Origin: Shouchella rhizosphaerae
Lineage (GTDB): Bacteria; Bacillota; Bacilli; Bacillales; Bacillaceae_D
Assembly: GCF_900142675.1 (NCBI RefSeq)
Contig: NZ_FRBS01000002.1
Coordinates: forward strand, 496,001-560,000
Direction of reading: 5' to 3'
Length of the DNA stretch: 64,000 nt
Of the stretch, positions 1 to 7,930 are shown in pieces (the first letter of the stretch is position 1; each line of letters starts with the position of its first letter). The notes below the pieces were generated by a model, which did not search any database, was not told where the DNA came from, and saw only the letters and a list, made by a program, of their open reading frames with translations. The translations under genes and the position numbers were made by a program.

Positions 1-2
1 TC

Positions 3-245
3 GGTTCTTCTGATATCGGCAATGTCAGCCAGCTTGTACCTACGATCCACCCGTACATCAAAATTGGAGAGGCAACCAACCATACCCACGACTTTACAAA
101 CGAAACCAAGTCAGAGGGTGGGCTGAAAGGCATGAATCAAGCTGCAAAAGCGCTCGCGATGACAGCCTATGATTTATGCGAGCTACCTGGAGCGTTACAG
201 CGCGTCAAAGAGGAGTTTGCCAACTGGCAATTAGAAAACGTCTAA
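3..245 (+). CDS. M20 family metallopeptidase/amidohydrolase, C-terminal end (cut by window start)
   Basis: The open frame enters from the left edge (first full codon at base 3) and ends with TAA at 243-245, giving the last 80 residues. They align closely with the C-terminus of the next gene: GSSDIGNV, then IHPYIKIGE, then KSEGG and KGMNQAA with few changes. The two genes are therefore tandem paralogues of the M20D amidohydrolases (aminoacylase or p-aminobenzoyl-glutamate hydrolase type), zinc or manganese enzymes that cleave N-acyl amino acids or related amides. The zinc ligands would lie upstream of the window. Only 53 bases separate this stop from the start of the next gene, so the pair is probably one operon. 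Substrate cannot be told. Confidence 0.85.
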   Translation, partial: GSSDIGNVSQLVPTIHPYIKIGEATNHTHDFTNETKSEGGLKGMNQAAKALAMTAYDLCELPGALQRVKEEFANWQLENV

Positions 246-298
246 CTTCTGTATGCATGGCTTAAAAAATAAAGCGGTAAGAAAGGTGGATGTTTCCA

Positions 299-1489
299 AT
301 GGCAACAACAATATTGGCGGAAAAACAAGAGATTTTAACGGCATTGGATCAACGGGATAAGGAACTTCGAGAGCTGGCGCTCATGATTCATGCCAACCCA
401 GAACTGTCTTTTAAAGAATACAAAGCAGCAGAATGGTTATCTGCTTATTTAGAAAAAGAAGGTTTCCAAGTAGAACGGGGCGTTGCTGGCTTAGAGACGG
501 CGTTTACGGCCGTTTGGGAAGGCAATCCAGGTGGCCCGGTTATCGGGATATTAGCGGAGTATGACGCATTGCCAAACTTAGGCCATGCTTGTGGCCATAA
601 TCTCATTGGCACTGCTGCTGTTGGTGCAGCCGTCGCATTAAAAGATGCCTACCCTGAATTGCAAGGAACGATTAAAGTGATAGGCACACCGGCGGAAGAA
701 GGCGGCGGCGGGAAAATTTATATGTGCGACCACGGCACCTTCAACGATCTCGATGCTGCGATGATGGTCCATCCAAAAAACAAAACGATGGTGTTGCGTG
801 GAGGACTAGCATGCATGACAGCGACGTTTTCGTTTTATGGAAAAGAATCACACGCCGCCTCAGCGCCAGAAAAAGGGATCAGTGCCCTAGATGCGCTCAT
901 TCAAAGTTACAATGCCATCAACAGTTTACGGCAGTTTTTCACCGATGATGTTCGGATCCACGGAATCATTACCAAAGGCGGCGATGCGGCCAATATCGTC
1001 CCTGGACATTGTGAAGCCCAATTTATCATCCGCGCAGCCACGACCAATCGGCTCCATGAAATAAAGGAAAAAGTATATGAAGCGGTTCGCCATTCGAGCC
1101 AATCAGTCGGCGCCAAATACAAGATCGAAGAAGGCCTCATATATGCCGAGCGTAACAACAACCATGCCTTGGCAGAGCTTTTTAAGGAGAACTGGGAAGC
1201 AATGGGCATTGAAGTAGAAGATCCACCAAAACAAGGAGGAATCGGCTCCTCCGACATCGGCAATGTCGGCCAGGTGACAGCCACCATTCATCCCTATATT
1301 AAAATTGGCGAAAACACGAACCATACGTTTGAGTTTACAGAAGATACAAAGTCAGAAGGCGGCATGAAAGGCATGAATCAAGCCGCAGCGGGATTAGCGA
1401 TGACCGCCTATGATCTATGTACCAATCCAGATGCATTAAAAGCAATCCGCGATGAATTTGAAGCGTGGAAAAAGACACAAGGACGTTAG
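299..1489 (+). CDS. M20D family amidohydrolase (AbgB/aminoacylase-like)
   Basis: A cytosolic metal-dependent hydrolase of amide bonds, 396 residues, usual for the family. The catalytic domain carries the M20D signature EYDALPNLGHACGHN near residue 85 (the HACGH histidines bind metal) and an EEGGGG segment near 135 with the general-base glutamate. A dimerisation domain follows at about 180-300, then the C-terminal metal-ligand region around IHPYIKIGE. An ATG at 290 is in frame, but AAAGGTGG at 282-289 touches it; the ATG at 299 has a 9-base spacer and is the better start. It follows a near-identical paralogue in tandem, so the two may hydrolyse related N-acyl or aminobenzoyl-glutamate-like substrates. 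A hairpin terminator follows directly. The substrate is not decided by sequence. Confidence 0.88.
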   Translation: MATTILAEKQEILTALDQRDKELRELALMIHANPELSFKEYKAAEWLSAYLEKEGFQVERGVAGLETAFTAVWEGNPGGPVIGILAEYDALPNLGHACGHNLIGTAAVGAAVALKDAYPELQGTIKVIGTPAEEGGGGKIYMCDHGTFNDLDAAMMVHPKNKTMVLRGGLACMTATFSFYGKESHAASAPEKGISALDALIQSYNAINSLRQFFTDDVRIHGIITKGGDAANIVPGHCEAQFIIRAATTNRLHEIKEKVYEAVRHSSQSVGAKYKIEEGLIYAERNNNHALAELFKENWEAMGIEVEDPPKQGGIGSSDIGNVGQVTATIHPYIKIGENTNHTFEFTEDTKSEGGMKGMNQAAAGLAMTAYDLCTNPDALKAIRDEFEAWKKTQGR

Positions 1490-1496
1490 TCAGGAA

Positions 1497-1523
1497 GCGC
1501 CTGTTTTAGACAGGTGCTTTTTT
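1497..1523 (+). terminator. Rho-independent terminator after the M20 pair
   Basis: Stem GCGCCTGT pairs with ACAGGTGC (one G-T pair) across a five-base loop and is followed by six T. It lies just after the TAG of the second amidohydrolase. Confidence 0.75.
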
Positions 1524-1694
1524 AGGCGCAGGGAGGATTGTAGGAAACACTGGTTCCATCATGAAAAGGATTGATGGGTCCTACACGTACCAGGGATACC
1601 CGCTCCCTTGCTCTCCAGATCCAGAGGAACGTTGTAGTAAAAACCCGAATCCATAAATAAAGGTTCGAGCTTTCCAATGGGTATTTACATACGG

Positions 1695-2204
1695 TTAGTA
1701 ACGTCTTTCCCTATTCCGAAGTACAAACAAAGCGATCGGTGCATAGAAAGGAATAATCGATAAGACAGTATGTATCCATGCTTTTTTTGCATAGGCCTCG
1801 TAAAGGCGGTATACGATGTAGATAAGCAGAATCCATAAAGTAATCGACACGAACCGATAGATGGGCTCTGGGATTTTAACTAATAAATGGATGTATAATT
1901 GATGGAAGGGAAGAAAGCGAAAGACAATGGTGACACAGCCAATGAGTAAGACCTTTATGCCCCCATTTCCTCGTAGTTTCCCTGAAATCAATTCACCGAC
2001 AATCCAAAACTGAGCAATCGGTATCCAGCTTAGCCAAGGGTGACGGATATGGGCATTCTTGGCCATTCTCGATAAAGCAGCGGCCACTATTAAATGAGCA
2101 ATAAGCCAAAGGGTAAATAAACAAATATATAGGAACAACATCAGATTCAGTACAAGAAGAAACGATTCTCTTATCTCCTCAGGCGATTGAGCATACGCCG
2201 TCAT
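1695..2204 (-). CDS. Polytopic membrane protein of unknown function
   Basis: A 169-residue integral membrane protein with four or five hydrophobic segments: about 15-40, 55-75, 85-105, 120-140 and 145-162. It has a soluble patch HIRHPWLSWIPI after the first segment and ends in basic NRERRY. Small Bacillus membrane proteins with this H-P-W-L-x-W-I-P pattern are known, but I cannot assign a function. The start is the ATG at 2204, seven to eight bases after AAGGGGG on the minus strand; an upstream in-frame ATG would add 25 residues but has no ribosome site. It stands alone between the M20 terminator and a CRISPR leader. Confidence 0.7.
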   Translation of the reverse strand: MTAYAQSPEEIRESFLLVLNLMLFLYICLFTLWLIAHLIVAAALSRMAKNAHIRHPWLSWIPIAQFWIVGELISGKLRGNGGIKVLLIGCVTIVFRFLPFHQLYIHLLVKIPEPIYRFVSITLWILLIYIVYRLYEAYAKKAWIHTVLSIIPFYAPIALFVLRNRERRY

Positions 2205-2439
2205 AAAAAATACCCCCTTCCGAGCTATATAATCAATGTTTAGGATGTCTCTCATTAAAAAAGCAAGCGTTACCAACATCCTAACACATGGACAAATCGT
2301 GTGTCTCTTATTGTAAAAACGGCGGTGGTGTTAGTTAGAACCCTTAGTATTACAGAATAGCAATACGGTGGAACGATCCTTAAAGGCAAACGATTCTCGA
2401 TTTCTTCAATAAGCATTCGCCGATGCTCACTTTTCTCGA

Positions 2440-2618
2440 GTGCGAACCCTAAGCGCACATAAAATCCCTAGATCACCCGCACCAAAAACAGCCTCGAATA
2501 TGGGTTACTATGTACAAAAATGTAATAATGTGACCTTGTTGGGTGTGCTATGATAAGAATTAGAAGGGGAACCATTCGTTTTCGGTTGTATATTTCCGGA
2601 AAATGGGTGAAATTCGCT
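2440..2618 (+). promoter_or_regulatory. CRISPR leader A (subtype I-C type)
   Basis: This 179-base leader begins with a conserved box GTGCGAACCC..AAGCGCAC followed by CATAAAATCCCTAGATCACC. The same box lies 180 bases before the first repeat at 49348 and at 60932. The 3' half is AT-rich, with a conserved TATGATA-like stretch and TTTCGCT-like bases just before the repeat. A fixed distance and shared sequence at three loci identify it as a leader, which promotes array transcription and marks the site of spacer insertion. Confidence 0.8.
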
Positions 2619-2851
2619 GTCGCACTCTATGTGAGTGCGTGGATTGAAATATTTTGAAATTGGAAATCCAATAAGTTCATTCTTGTCGCACTCTTTGTGA
2701 GTGCGTGGATTGAAATTTCGTGAAACCTCACGTCAGCATTCACTACAAAACCGTCGCACTCTATGTGAGTGCGTGGATTGAAATAATAAATGGTCTGTAG
2801 ATGATCTGTACACATCTATGGCGCACTCTTCGTGAGTGCGTCGCATAAACT
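2619..2851 (+). CRISPR. CRISPR array A: 4 repeats, 3 spacers, subtype I-C repeat
   Basis: 32-base repeats start at 2619, 2685, 2753 and 2820. They begin GTCGCACTC, have a variable centre and end GAGTGCGTGGATTGAAAT. CGCACTC and GAGTGCG form the hairpin stem and ATTGAAAT is the usual I-C 3' end. The centre is TATGT in repeats 1 and 3 and TTTGT in repeat 2. The fourth repeat is degenerate at its 3' end, which marks the leader-distal end. Spacers are 34, 36 and 35 bases. No cas gene lies in the window, so processing would need Cas5/Cas8c/Cas7 supplied from elsewhere. Open frames across the array are artefacts of the repeats. Confidence 0.95.
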
Positions 2852-3010
2852 AAGACAAGCCCCACCGCTTGCTACAACAAGTCTTTTCCCTGCTCAATTC
2901 GAGTGCAAAATACGTTTCTCTTACTAGACCAACAAGTGCATCACACCTATAAATACACGTATTAAAACACAAAACTAGAAAGTAAATTCCAATTAAGGGA
3001 GGAGTAAACA

Positions 3011-3520
3011 ATGGAAGAGAAAGAAATGCTAGAGCTCTTGTTACAGAAGGTAACTGATCTGGAATTGGGGTTGAAAGAGCAAAAAGAGCATAATGCCGCG
3101 GTAGCAAAAGATTTAGAAGACCAAAAAGAGCATAATGCTATGGCTGCAAAAGATATAAAAGAACAAAAAGGGCATAATGCTGCGGTCGCAAAAGATTTAA
3201 AAGAGCAAAAAGCCTATAATGCAGCATTCGCCAAAGACTTAAAAGAACAAAAAACGCAAGTTGCTGGGATCACAAAAGAACTAAAAGAGCAAAAAGAGCA
3301 CTACTTGGCCATGGCACAAGATATCAAGGAATTAAAAGAAGATCAGCTCATAATTAAGCAAGCGGTGCTTGAAACAAATCGAAGTGTAAAGAATATTAAG
3401 ACAAATATCGAGAATTTGAGTGACCAAGTGAGTCAGTTGTCTGAAGACCAAAAATCCGTCCGGGAGATTTTAGGCGATCATGAAGTGGCGATTCGAACGC
3501 TTAGAAAAAAGCCGGTTTAA
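3011..3520 (+). CDS. Coiled-coil protein built of 14-residue repeats
   Basis: A 169-residue, highly charged protein without signal peptide or membrane segment. Residues about 20-108 are six tandem 14-residue units of the pattern K/E-E-Q-K-x-H/Y-N-A-x-x-A-K-D-L. Two heptads per unit predict a long continuous coiled coil. The rest (about 109-165) is also heptad-like and ends in basic LRKKPV. GGAGG at 2999-3003 is well spaced before the ATG. It lies 160 bases after CRISPR array A and is not a Cas protein. The even repeats suggest growth by slippage or unequal exchange. Coiled-coil proteins of this sort in Bacillus are usually uncharacterised; a structural or scaffold role is only a guess. Confidence 0.75.
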   Translation: MEEKEMLELLLQKVTDLELGLKEQKEHNAAVAKDLEDQKEHNAMAAKDIKEQKGHNAAVAKDLKEQKAYNAAFAKDLKEQKTQVAGITKELKEQKEHYLAMAQDIKELKEDQLIIKQAVLETNRSVKNIKTNIENLSDQVSQLSEDQKSVREILGDHEVAIRTLRKKPV

Positions 3521-3577
3521 AGATTTGGATAGAAAAAGTAGGGCTCACAACGAAACAAAATAGTAGATGATCTTTTT

Positions 3578-3604
3578 CCGCATCTATTTCGCTGCGGCTT
3601 TTTT
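3578..3604 (+). terminator. Weak terminator after the coiled-coil gene
   Basis: CCGCA pairs with TGCGG and is followed by CTTTTTTG. A competing stem TAGATG/CATCTA overlaps it. It is short, so only a probable terminator. Confidence 0.45.
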
Positions 3605-3892
3605 GTTTTCTCATAAAGCTTCCTTTGAGAGGATATTTCAACATTTATAGGAAGGTTTTTAAAGCGTATTTCCCCCATGCAGTTTGGCATCAAATCGTTA
3701 CACCCAGCCACTGTCGATACTTTATCCTTCAAACACCCCCCATGCAGCAGTATAACTCAGCACCATTTCCCTCATGTCCATTCTCCTCCTGATAAAAATC
3801 GTTTCTGAATTTCGGATGTTTTTTTGCGATTTTAGGATTAACGTGTGGTTGAGTCTGCTTTAACATAAGGGATAGCAAAGGGAGGGATTGTT
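3605..3892. other. Intergenic stretch with a short minus-strand ORF
   Basis: No clear gene. On the minus strand AGGAGG precedes an ORF at 3722-3781 of 17 codons (ATG 3775) or 19 codons (ATG 3781). The sequence TGCATGGGGG occurs twice on the minus strand within about 80 bases. It may be a decayed gene or a leader peptide with no downstream partner. The promoter of the importer operon should lie at the right end, but I see no convincing -35/-10 pair. Confidence 0.3.
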
Positions 3893-4915
3893 TTGAAAGC
3901 GCTTAAAAAATTCGGTGTAGTGGTCGGTTTGGCTGTTGTGGCAACGGGCTGCGGTGGGAATGGAAGCAGCGGCGATGACACATTGGTCGTGTATACAACG
4001 CGTAGTGAGAGTTTGAATGAAGCGGTGATTCCCCAATTTGAGAAGGAAACGGGCATTCGCGTGCAGATGATTTCGGCTGGCACAGGGGAAGCGATTACTC
4101 GGGTTGAGTCGGAGCGTAATAACCCGCAAGGCGATGTGTTGTGGGCGGCTGATATCACGATGCTTTATGATAAAACCGATTTGTTCGAGGAGTATGTGTC
4201 GCCGGAAGATGAATATATGATGGAAGGGTTTAAAAACACAACTGGTTATTTTTCGCCTGCCTTTTCTGATCCGACGGTGTTTATTGTCAATACTGATTTA
4301 GCGGGCGATATGGAAATTGAAAGTTTCCAGGACTTGTTGAATCCAGAGTTGAAAGGACGGATTGCCTTTGGCGACCCTGTCAATTCAAGTTCGGCGTTCC
4401 AGTCGTTAATTGCGATGCTTTACGCTGCGGGGGACGGCGATCCGATGTCGGATCAGGCTTGGGAGTTTGTCAAAGCGTTTGTAGCCAATTTGGACGGCAA
4501 AGTGCAAGGCAGTTCCGGGCAAGTGCATAAAGGTGTGGCCGACGGTGAATATGTTGTTGGATTGACATGGGAAGATCCTGTTGTCCATTACAAGCAAAGC
4601 GGGGCAGCGGTTGAAGTCGTGTTTCCAACTGAAGGGGTTGTCTATCCAGGCCAGTCGATCCAAATTATTAAGGGCACGAAAAATTTAGAGAATGCCAAGA
4701 AATTCGTTGACTACGTGTTATCGGAAGAAGTGCAAAGCCGCACGGGGCAGGAGTTGACGGTTCGGCCGCTTCGTGAAGGCGTAGAGGTGGCTGACTACAT
4801 GACACCACAAGAGGAAATTAAGCTGTTTGATGAATATGACGAGATGTTTATTATCGAGAACATGGATGACATTACCGCTCGTTATGTTGAAGTGCTCGAA
4901 GGTTCAATGGATTAA
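3893..4915 (+). CDS. ABC importer substrate-binding lipoprotein (AfuA/FbpA type)
   Basis: A 340-residue extracellular binding protein anchored by a lipid. It starts at TTG 3893 after GGGAGGG. The signal sequence MKALKKFGVVVGLAV ends in the lipobox ATGC at about residue 20. The mature part starts with LVVYTTRSE and has the family 1 periplasmic-binding fold found in Fe(III) (FbpA), hexose-phosphate (AfuA), 2-aminoethylphosphonate and thiamine receptors. It is first in an operon with an ATPase and a fused double permease. The cre-like start region and the adjacent YesM/AraC pair fit a sugar-phosphate or phosphonate ligand better than iron, but the ligand is inference. A hairpin follows the gene. 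Confidence 0.85.
   Translation: MKALKKFGVVVGLAVVATGCGGNGSSGDDTLVVYTTRSESLNEAVIPQFEKETGIRVQMISAGTGEAITRVESERNNPQGDVLWAADITMLYDKTDLFEEYVSPEDEYMMEGFKNTTGYFSPAFSDPTVFIVNTDLAGDMEIESFQDLLNPELKGRIAFGDPVNSSSAFQSLIAMLYAAGDGDPMSDQAWEFVKAFVANLDGKVQGSSGQVHKGVADGEYVVGLTWEDPVVHYKQSGAAVEVVFPTEGVVYPGQSIQIIKGTKNLENAKKFVDYVLSEEVQSRTGQELTVRPLREGVEVADYMTPQEEIKLFDEYDEMFIIENMDDITARYVEVLEGSMD
3894..3907 (+). promoter_or_regulatory. cre-like CcpA operator over the start codon
   Basis: TGAAAGCGCTTAAA matches the catabolite-responsive element TGWAANCGNTNNCA at 13 of 14 bases. It covers the TTG start and codons 2-5 of the substrate-binding protein, where bound CcpA would block initiation or elongation. This points to a carbon-source function for the operon. 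Confidence 0.6.
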
Positions 4916-4923
4916 GGGACAGC

Positions 4924-4952
4924 GGCATGCTTGCTTGTCCGGCTGGCATGCC
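4924..4952 (+). promoter_or_regulatory. Intercistronic hairpin after the binding-protein gene
   Basis: GGCATGC and GCATGCC can pair over a 14-15 base loop between the binding-protein stop and the ATPase ribosome site, with no T run. Such stems commonly protect the abundant binding-protein message or weaken read-through. Confidence 0.45.
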
Positions 4953-4979
4953 TGATTGTGAATGGAAGGAGGCAATAAG

Positions 4980-6074
4980 ATGGGTGTAGCAATTGATATT
5001 GACAATGTGGTCAAAATGTACGATGAGCATACGGTTATTGATGGGTTGTCGCTCACGATTCAGCCAGGTGAATTGTTTACGTTATTAGGTCCGTCTGGTT
5101 GTGGGAAAACGACGCTCTTGCGAATGATTATCGGTTTTAATTCTGTGGACGGCGGTGCGATTAAAGTCGATGGCCAGCGCATCAATGACGTTCCTGTCAG
5201 CAAGCGGAAAATGGGGATGGTGTTTCAAAACTATGCGATTTTCCCCCATATGACAGTGGCAGAGAACATCGCCTTTGGGTTGAAGACGCTCAAGGATAGC
5301 AAGGCGCAAATGCAAAGCAAGATTGATCATATAATGAAGGTCGTGCACATTCAAGACCACCATAGCAAAAAGCCAGATAAGCTTTCAGGGGGCCAACAAC
5401 AACGGGTTGCACTTGCCCGGGCGCTTGTGATTAATCCGAATGTTTTGTTAATGGATGAGCCGCTTTCGAACTTGGATGCGAAACTGCGGATTGAGATGAG
5501 AAATGCGATTAAAGAAATTCAGCAAGAAGTGGGGATAACGACCGTTTATGTGACCCATGACCAAGAAGAGGCGCTGGCGATTTCTGACCGGATTGCTGTT
5601 ATGAATAAAGGGGTGATCCAACAAATTGGCAAACCTGAACAAATTTATTTGCGTCCAACGAATTTGTTTGTTGCCCAGTTTATTGGCACTTCCAATGTGA
5701 TTAAAGCGAAGGTTGAAAAGCAAGGCACTGATACGTTCATCGTCTTTAATGGCGAATACAAAGAAAAGCTTGATAACGTTGTAGAAACGGTTGAAAATGG
5801 GCAGGAAGTGCTGGTGTCTGTCCGTCCACAGGAATTTACGATTACGCAAGAAGCAAGTGCCATCGCTGGCGTTGTCGAAAGCACGATGTTTTTAGGGATC
5901 AATACGCATTATCTCGTCACCCTTACGACTGGAGAGCGAGTGGAAGTGGTGCAACATATCGAAGACAAAGCGATCATTCCAGAGGGAACGAATATTTATG
6001 TAAAGGTGAAGCCGCATTTAATTAACTTGTTTGATGTGGCGAATGAACAAACGCTCATGAAGGCAGGTGAGTGA
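4980..6074 (+). CDS. ABC importer ATPase (AfuC/FbpC/PotA type)
   Basis: The 364-residue cytoplasmic ATPase that drives the importer. Walker A GPSGCGKTT is near residue 36, the Q-loop MVFQNYAIF near 82, the signature LSGGQQQR near 135, Walker B VLLMDEP just after, and the switch THD near 190. A C-terminal TOBE-type regulatory domain spans about 240-355, normal for the CUT1/Fe/polyamine subfamily. The ATG at 4980 is used rather than an upstream in-frame ATG at 4962, because GGAGG at 4967-4972 sits correctly before it. The permease gene follows with essentially no gap, implying translational coupling. Confidence 0.93.
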   Translation: MGVAIDIDNVVKMYDEHTVIDGLSLTIQPGELFTLLGPSGCGKTTLLRMIIGFNSVDGGAIKVDGQRINDVPVSKRKMGMVFQNYAIFPHMTVAENIAFGLKTLKDSKAQMQSKIDHIMKVVHIQDHHSKKPDKLSGGQQQRVALARALVINPNVLLMDEPLSNLDAKLRIEMRNAIKEIQQEVGITTVYVTHDQEEALAISDRIAVMNKGVIQQIGKPEQIYLRPTNLFVAQFIGTSNVIKAKVEKQGTDTFIVFNGEYKEKLDNVVETVENGQEVLVSVRPQEFTITQEASAIAGVVESTMFLGINTHYLVTLTTGERVEVVQHIEDKAIIPEGTNIYVKVKPHLINLFDVANEQTLMKAGE

Positions 6075-6075
6075 C

Positions 6076-7731
6076 ATGCGGCCTAAAGCGTTCAATGGCT
6101 GGAATTGGATCACGCTGTCAATTGTGCTATTCTTTGCTTTATTCATTTTGTTTCCGGTTGTGTTAGTCTTGAATAAGAGCATTTATAATGGGGAAGCGGG
6201 GCGTTTCACGCTTGAGCATTTCTCGCTCTTTTTTGAACGGAAGTTTTATTGGGTGACGCTGTGGAATAGCATCAAAGTGACTGTAGTAGCAACGGTCTTG
6301 GCTGTTTTGATCGGCCTGCCTCTTGCTTACATGTTGCGGCGAGTGAAAATTTTCGGAAGTGGCATTGTCCAAATTCTCATTATTGTCTCGTATATCTCGC
6401 CGCCGTTTATTGGCGCCTATGCGTGGATTCAGCTACTCGGTCGGAGCGGCGTTATTACGAAATGGATCAATGATACCTTTCAACTTCAGTTTGATGGCAT
6501 TTATGGCTTTGCCGGAATTGTACTTGTACTAACATTACAATCATTCCCGCTTATTTTCATTTATATTTCTGGGGCATTGAAGAACCTTGACAATTCATTG
6601 ATCGAGGCGGCGGAAAGCCTTGGCTATTCCGGCGTGCAGCGCGTCGTTAAAATTGTCGTTCCGCTGATTGCGCCGACGATTCTGGCCAGCTCGCTCCTTG
6701 TCTTTATGCGCGTAATTGCTGATTTTGGCACACCGATGTTGATTGGCGAAGGGTACAGGACGATTCCTGTTTTGATTTATACGCAGTTTATGAGTGAAGT
6801 CGGCGGCGATGCAGGCTTTGCGGCAGCACTTGCGTCGATCTTTATTATCGTGACGATTGCTTTGTTTCTCGTACAGCGAGTGATTGCACGGCAATACTCG
6901 TATTCAATGTCGGCCCTGCGGCCAATGGAAACAAAGAAAAGCACAGGCTTGAAAAACTTGCTTAGCCATGTGGCTGTTTACGGGGTCACACTGTTGGCGA
7001 TTTTGCCGCAGCTCGTTGTCGTCTACACTTCTTTTTTGGAAACGATCGGCGGCCAAGTGTATACAGGAAAGTTCTCATTGCAAAATTATGAGAACATCTT
7101 GTTTAACCGCGATTTGTCGATGATTTTAAATACGTACCAGTTAGGCCTGATCGCGATCGTGGTGATTGTCATTCTCGGGATATTGATTGCGTATTTAACG
7201 GTGCGCAAACGAAATAAAGTAACATCGTTGCTTGATACGGTGTCCATGCTTCCTTTTGTAATCCCTGGTTCTGTGTTAGCAATGGCGCTCATATTCGCTT
7301 TTGGCGAAGCACCCCTGTATTTAACGGGAACGAGCTTAATTATGGTGCTAGCTTTTGTGATTCGGCGTATGCCTTATACGGTTCGTTCCAGTACGGCGAT
7401 TGTTAGCCAAATTAGCCCGAGCATGGAAGAAGCGGCCATCAGTCTTGGTGCTTCTGAACGGCGGACATTTTTTCGGGTAGTCGTGCCGATGATGATGCCT
7501 GGCGTGTTGGCAGGTGCTATTATGAGTTGGATGACGATCCTTGGTGAATTGAGCGCGTCAATTATTTTGTATTCAACCAATACACAAACGCTCGCTGTTT
7601 CCATTTATACAGAAGTAATCCGTGGAAACTTCGGCAATGCCTCTGCTTATTCGGCCATTTTAACGGTAACATCGATTTTGTCGCTGTTTCTCTTTTTTAA
7701 GTTGACAGGCAAAAAAGAAATGAACGTGTAA
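6076..7731 (+). CDS. ABC importer permease, two fused transmembrane domains (AfuB/FbpB type)
   Basis: A 551-residue inner-membrane permease with about 12 helices, made of two binding-protein-dependent transport domains in one chain. Each half has its EAA cytoplasmic loop: EAAESLGYSGVQRVV near residue 185 and EAAISLGASERRTFF near 455. Fusion of both halves is typical of FbpB, AfuB and phosphonate-type systems. ATG 6076 follows the ATPase stop by one base and AGGTGAG serves as ribosome site; a GTG at 6067 overlapping the ATPase is an alternative. With the two preceding genes it forms a complete importer. Confidence 0.93.
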   Translation: MRPKAFNGWNWITLSIVLFFALFILFPVVLVLNKSIYNGEAGRFTLEHFSLFFERKFYWVTLWNSIKVTVVATVLAVLIGLPLAYMLRRVKIFGSGIVQILIIVSYISPPFIGAYAWIQLLGRSGVITKWINDTFQLQFDGIYGFAGIVLVLTLQSFPLIFIYISGALKNLDNSLIEAAESLGYSGVQRVVKIVVPLIAPTILASSLLVFMRVIADFGTPMLIGEGYRTIPVLIYTQFMSEVGGDAGFAAALASIFIIVTIALFLVQRVIARQYSYSMSALRPMETKKSTGLKNLLSHVAVYGVTLLAILPQLVVVYTSFLETIGGQVYTGKFSLQNYENILFNRDLSMILNTYQLGLIAIVVIVILGILIAYLTVRKRNKVTSLLDTVSMLPFVIPGSVLAMALIFAFGEAPLYLTGTSLIMVLAFVIRRMPYTVRSSTAIVSQISPSMEEAAISLGASERRTFFRVVVPMMMPGVLAGAIMSWMTILGELSASIILYSTNTQTLAVSIYTEVIRGNFGNASAYSAILTVTSILSLFLFFKLTGKKEMNV

Positions 7732-7871
7732 TCTGCAGAAGAACGCTCAGGCTGGGAGAAAACGCTTGCCAGACGAGGAGAGCAGCCGTGGGAAGGTGCG
7801 AATAGAACGGGGGTTCATGAGCGAATGAGTGAGGCAAACGACGACGTATGCGAGCGTTTGTCTACAGTCTA

Positions 7872-7897
7872 AGGGCTGCTTGTAAAAGGCAGCCCCT
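7872..7897 (+). terminator. Hairpin between importer operon and sensor kinase
   Basis: AGGGCTGC pairs with GCAGCCCCT without a clean T run. A second stem, CAAACG with CGTTTG, lies at about 7836-7862. Together they may attenuate read-through into the kinase gene. Confidence 0.45.
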
Positions 7898-7930
7898 CGT
7901 TGTCCTATCATCATAGTGGGGTTGACCGCG

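Noticed and set aside
3893-7731. Annotation of the importer as Fe(III) specific (FbpABC)
   Set aside because: Family resemblance alone does not distinguish iron from sugar-phosphate or phosphonate members; cre site and YesM/AraC neighbours argue against iron, and I noticed no Fur box upstream, although I made no systematic search.
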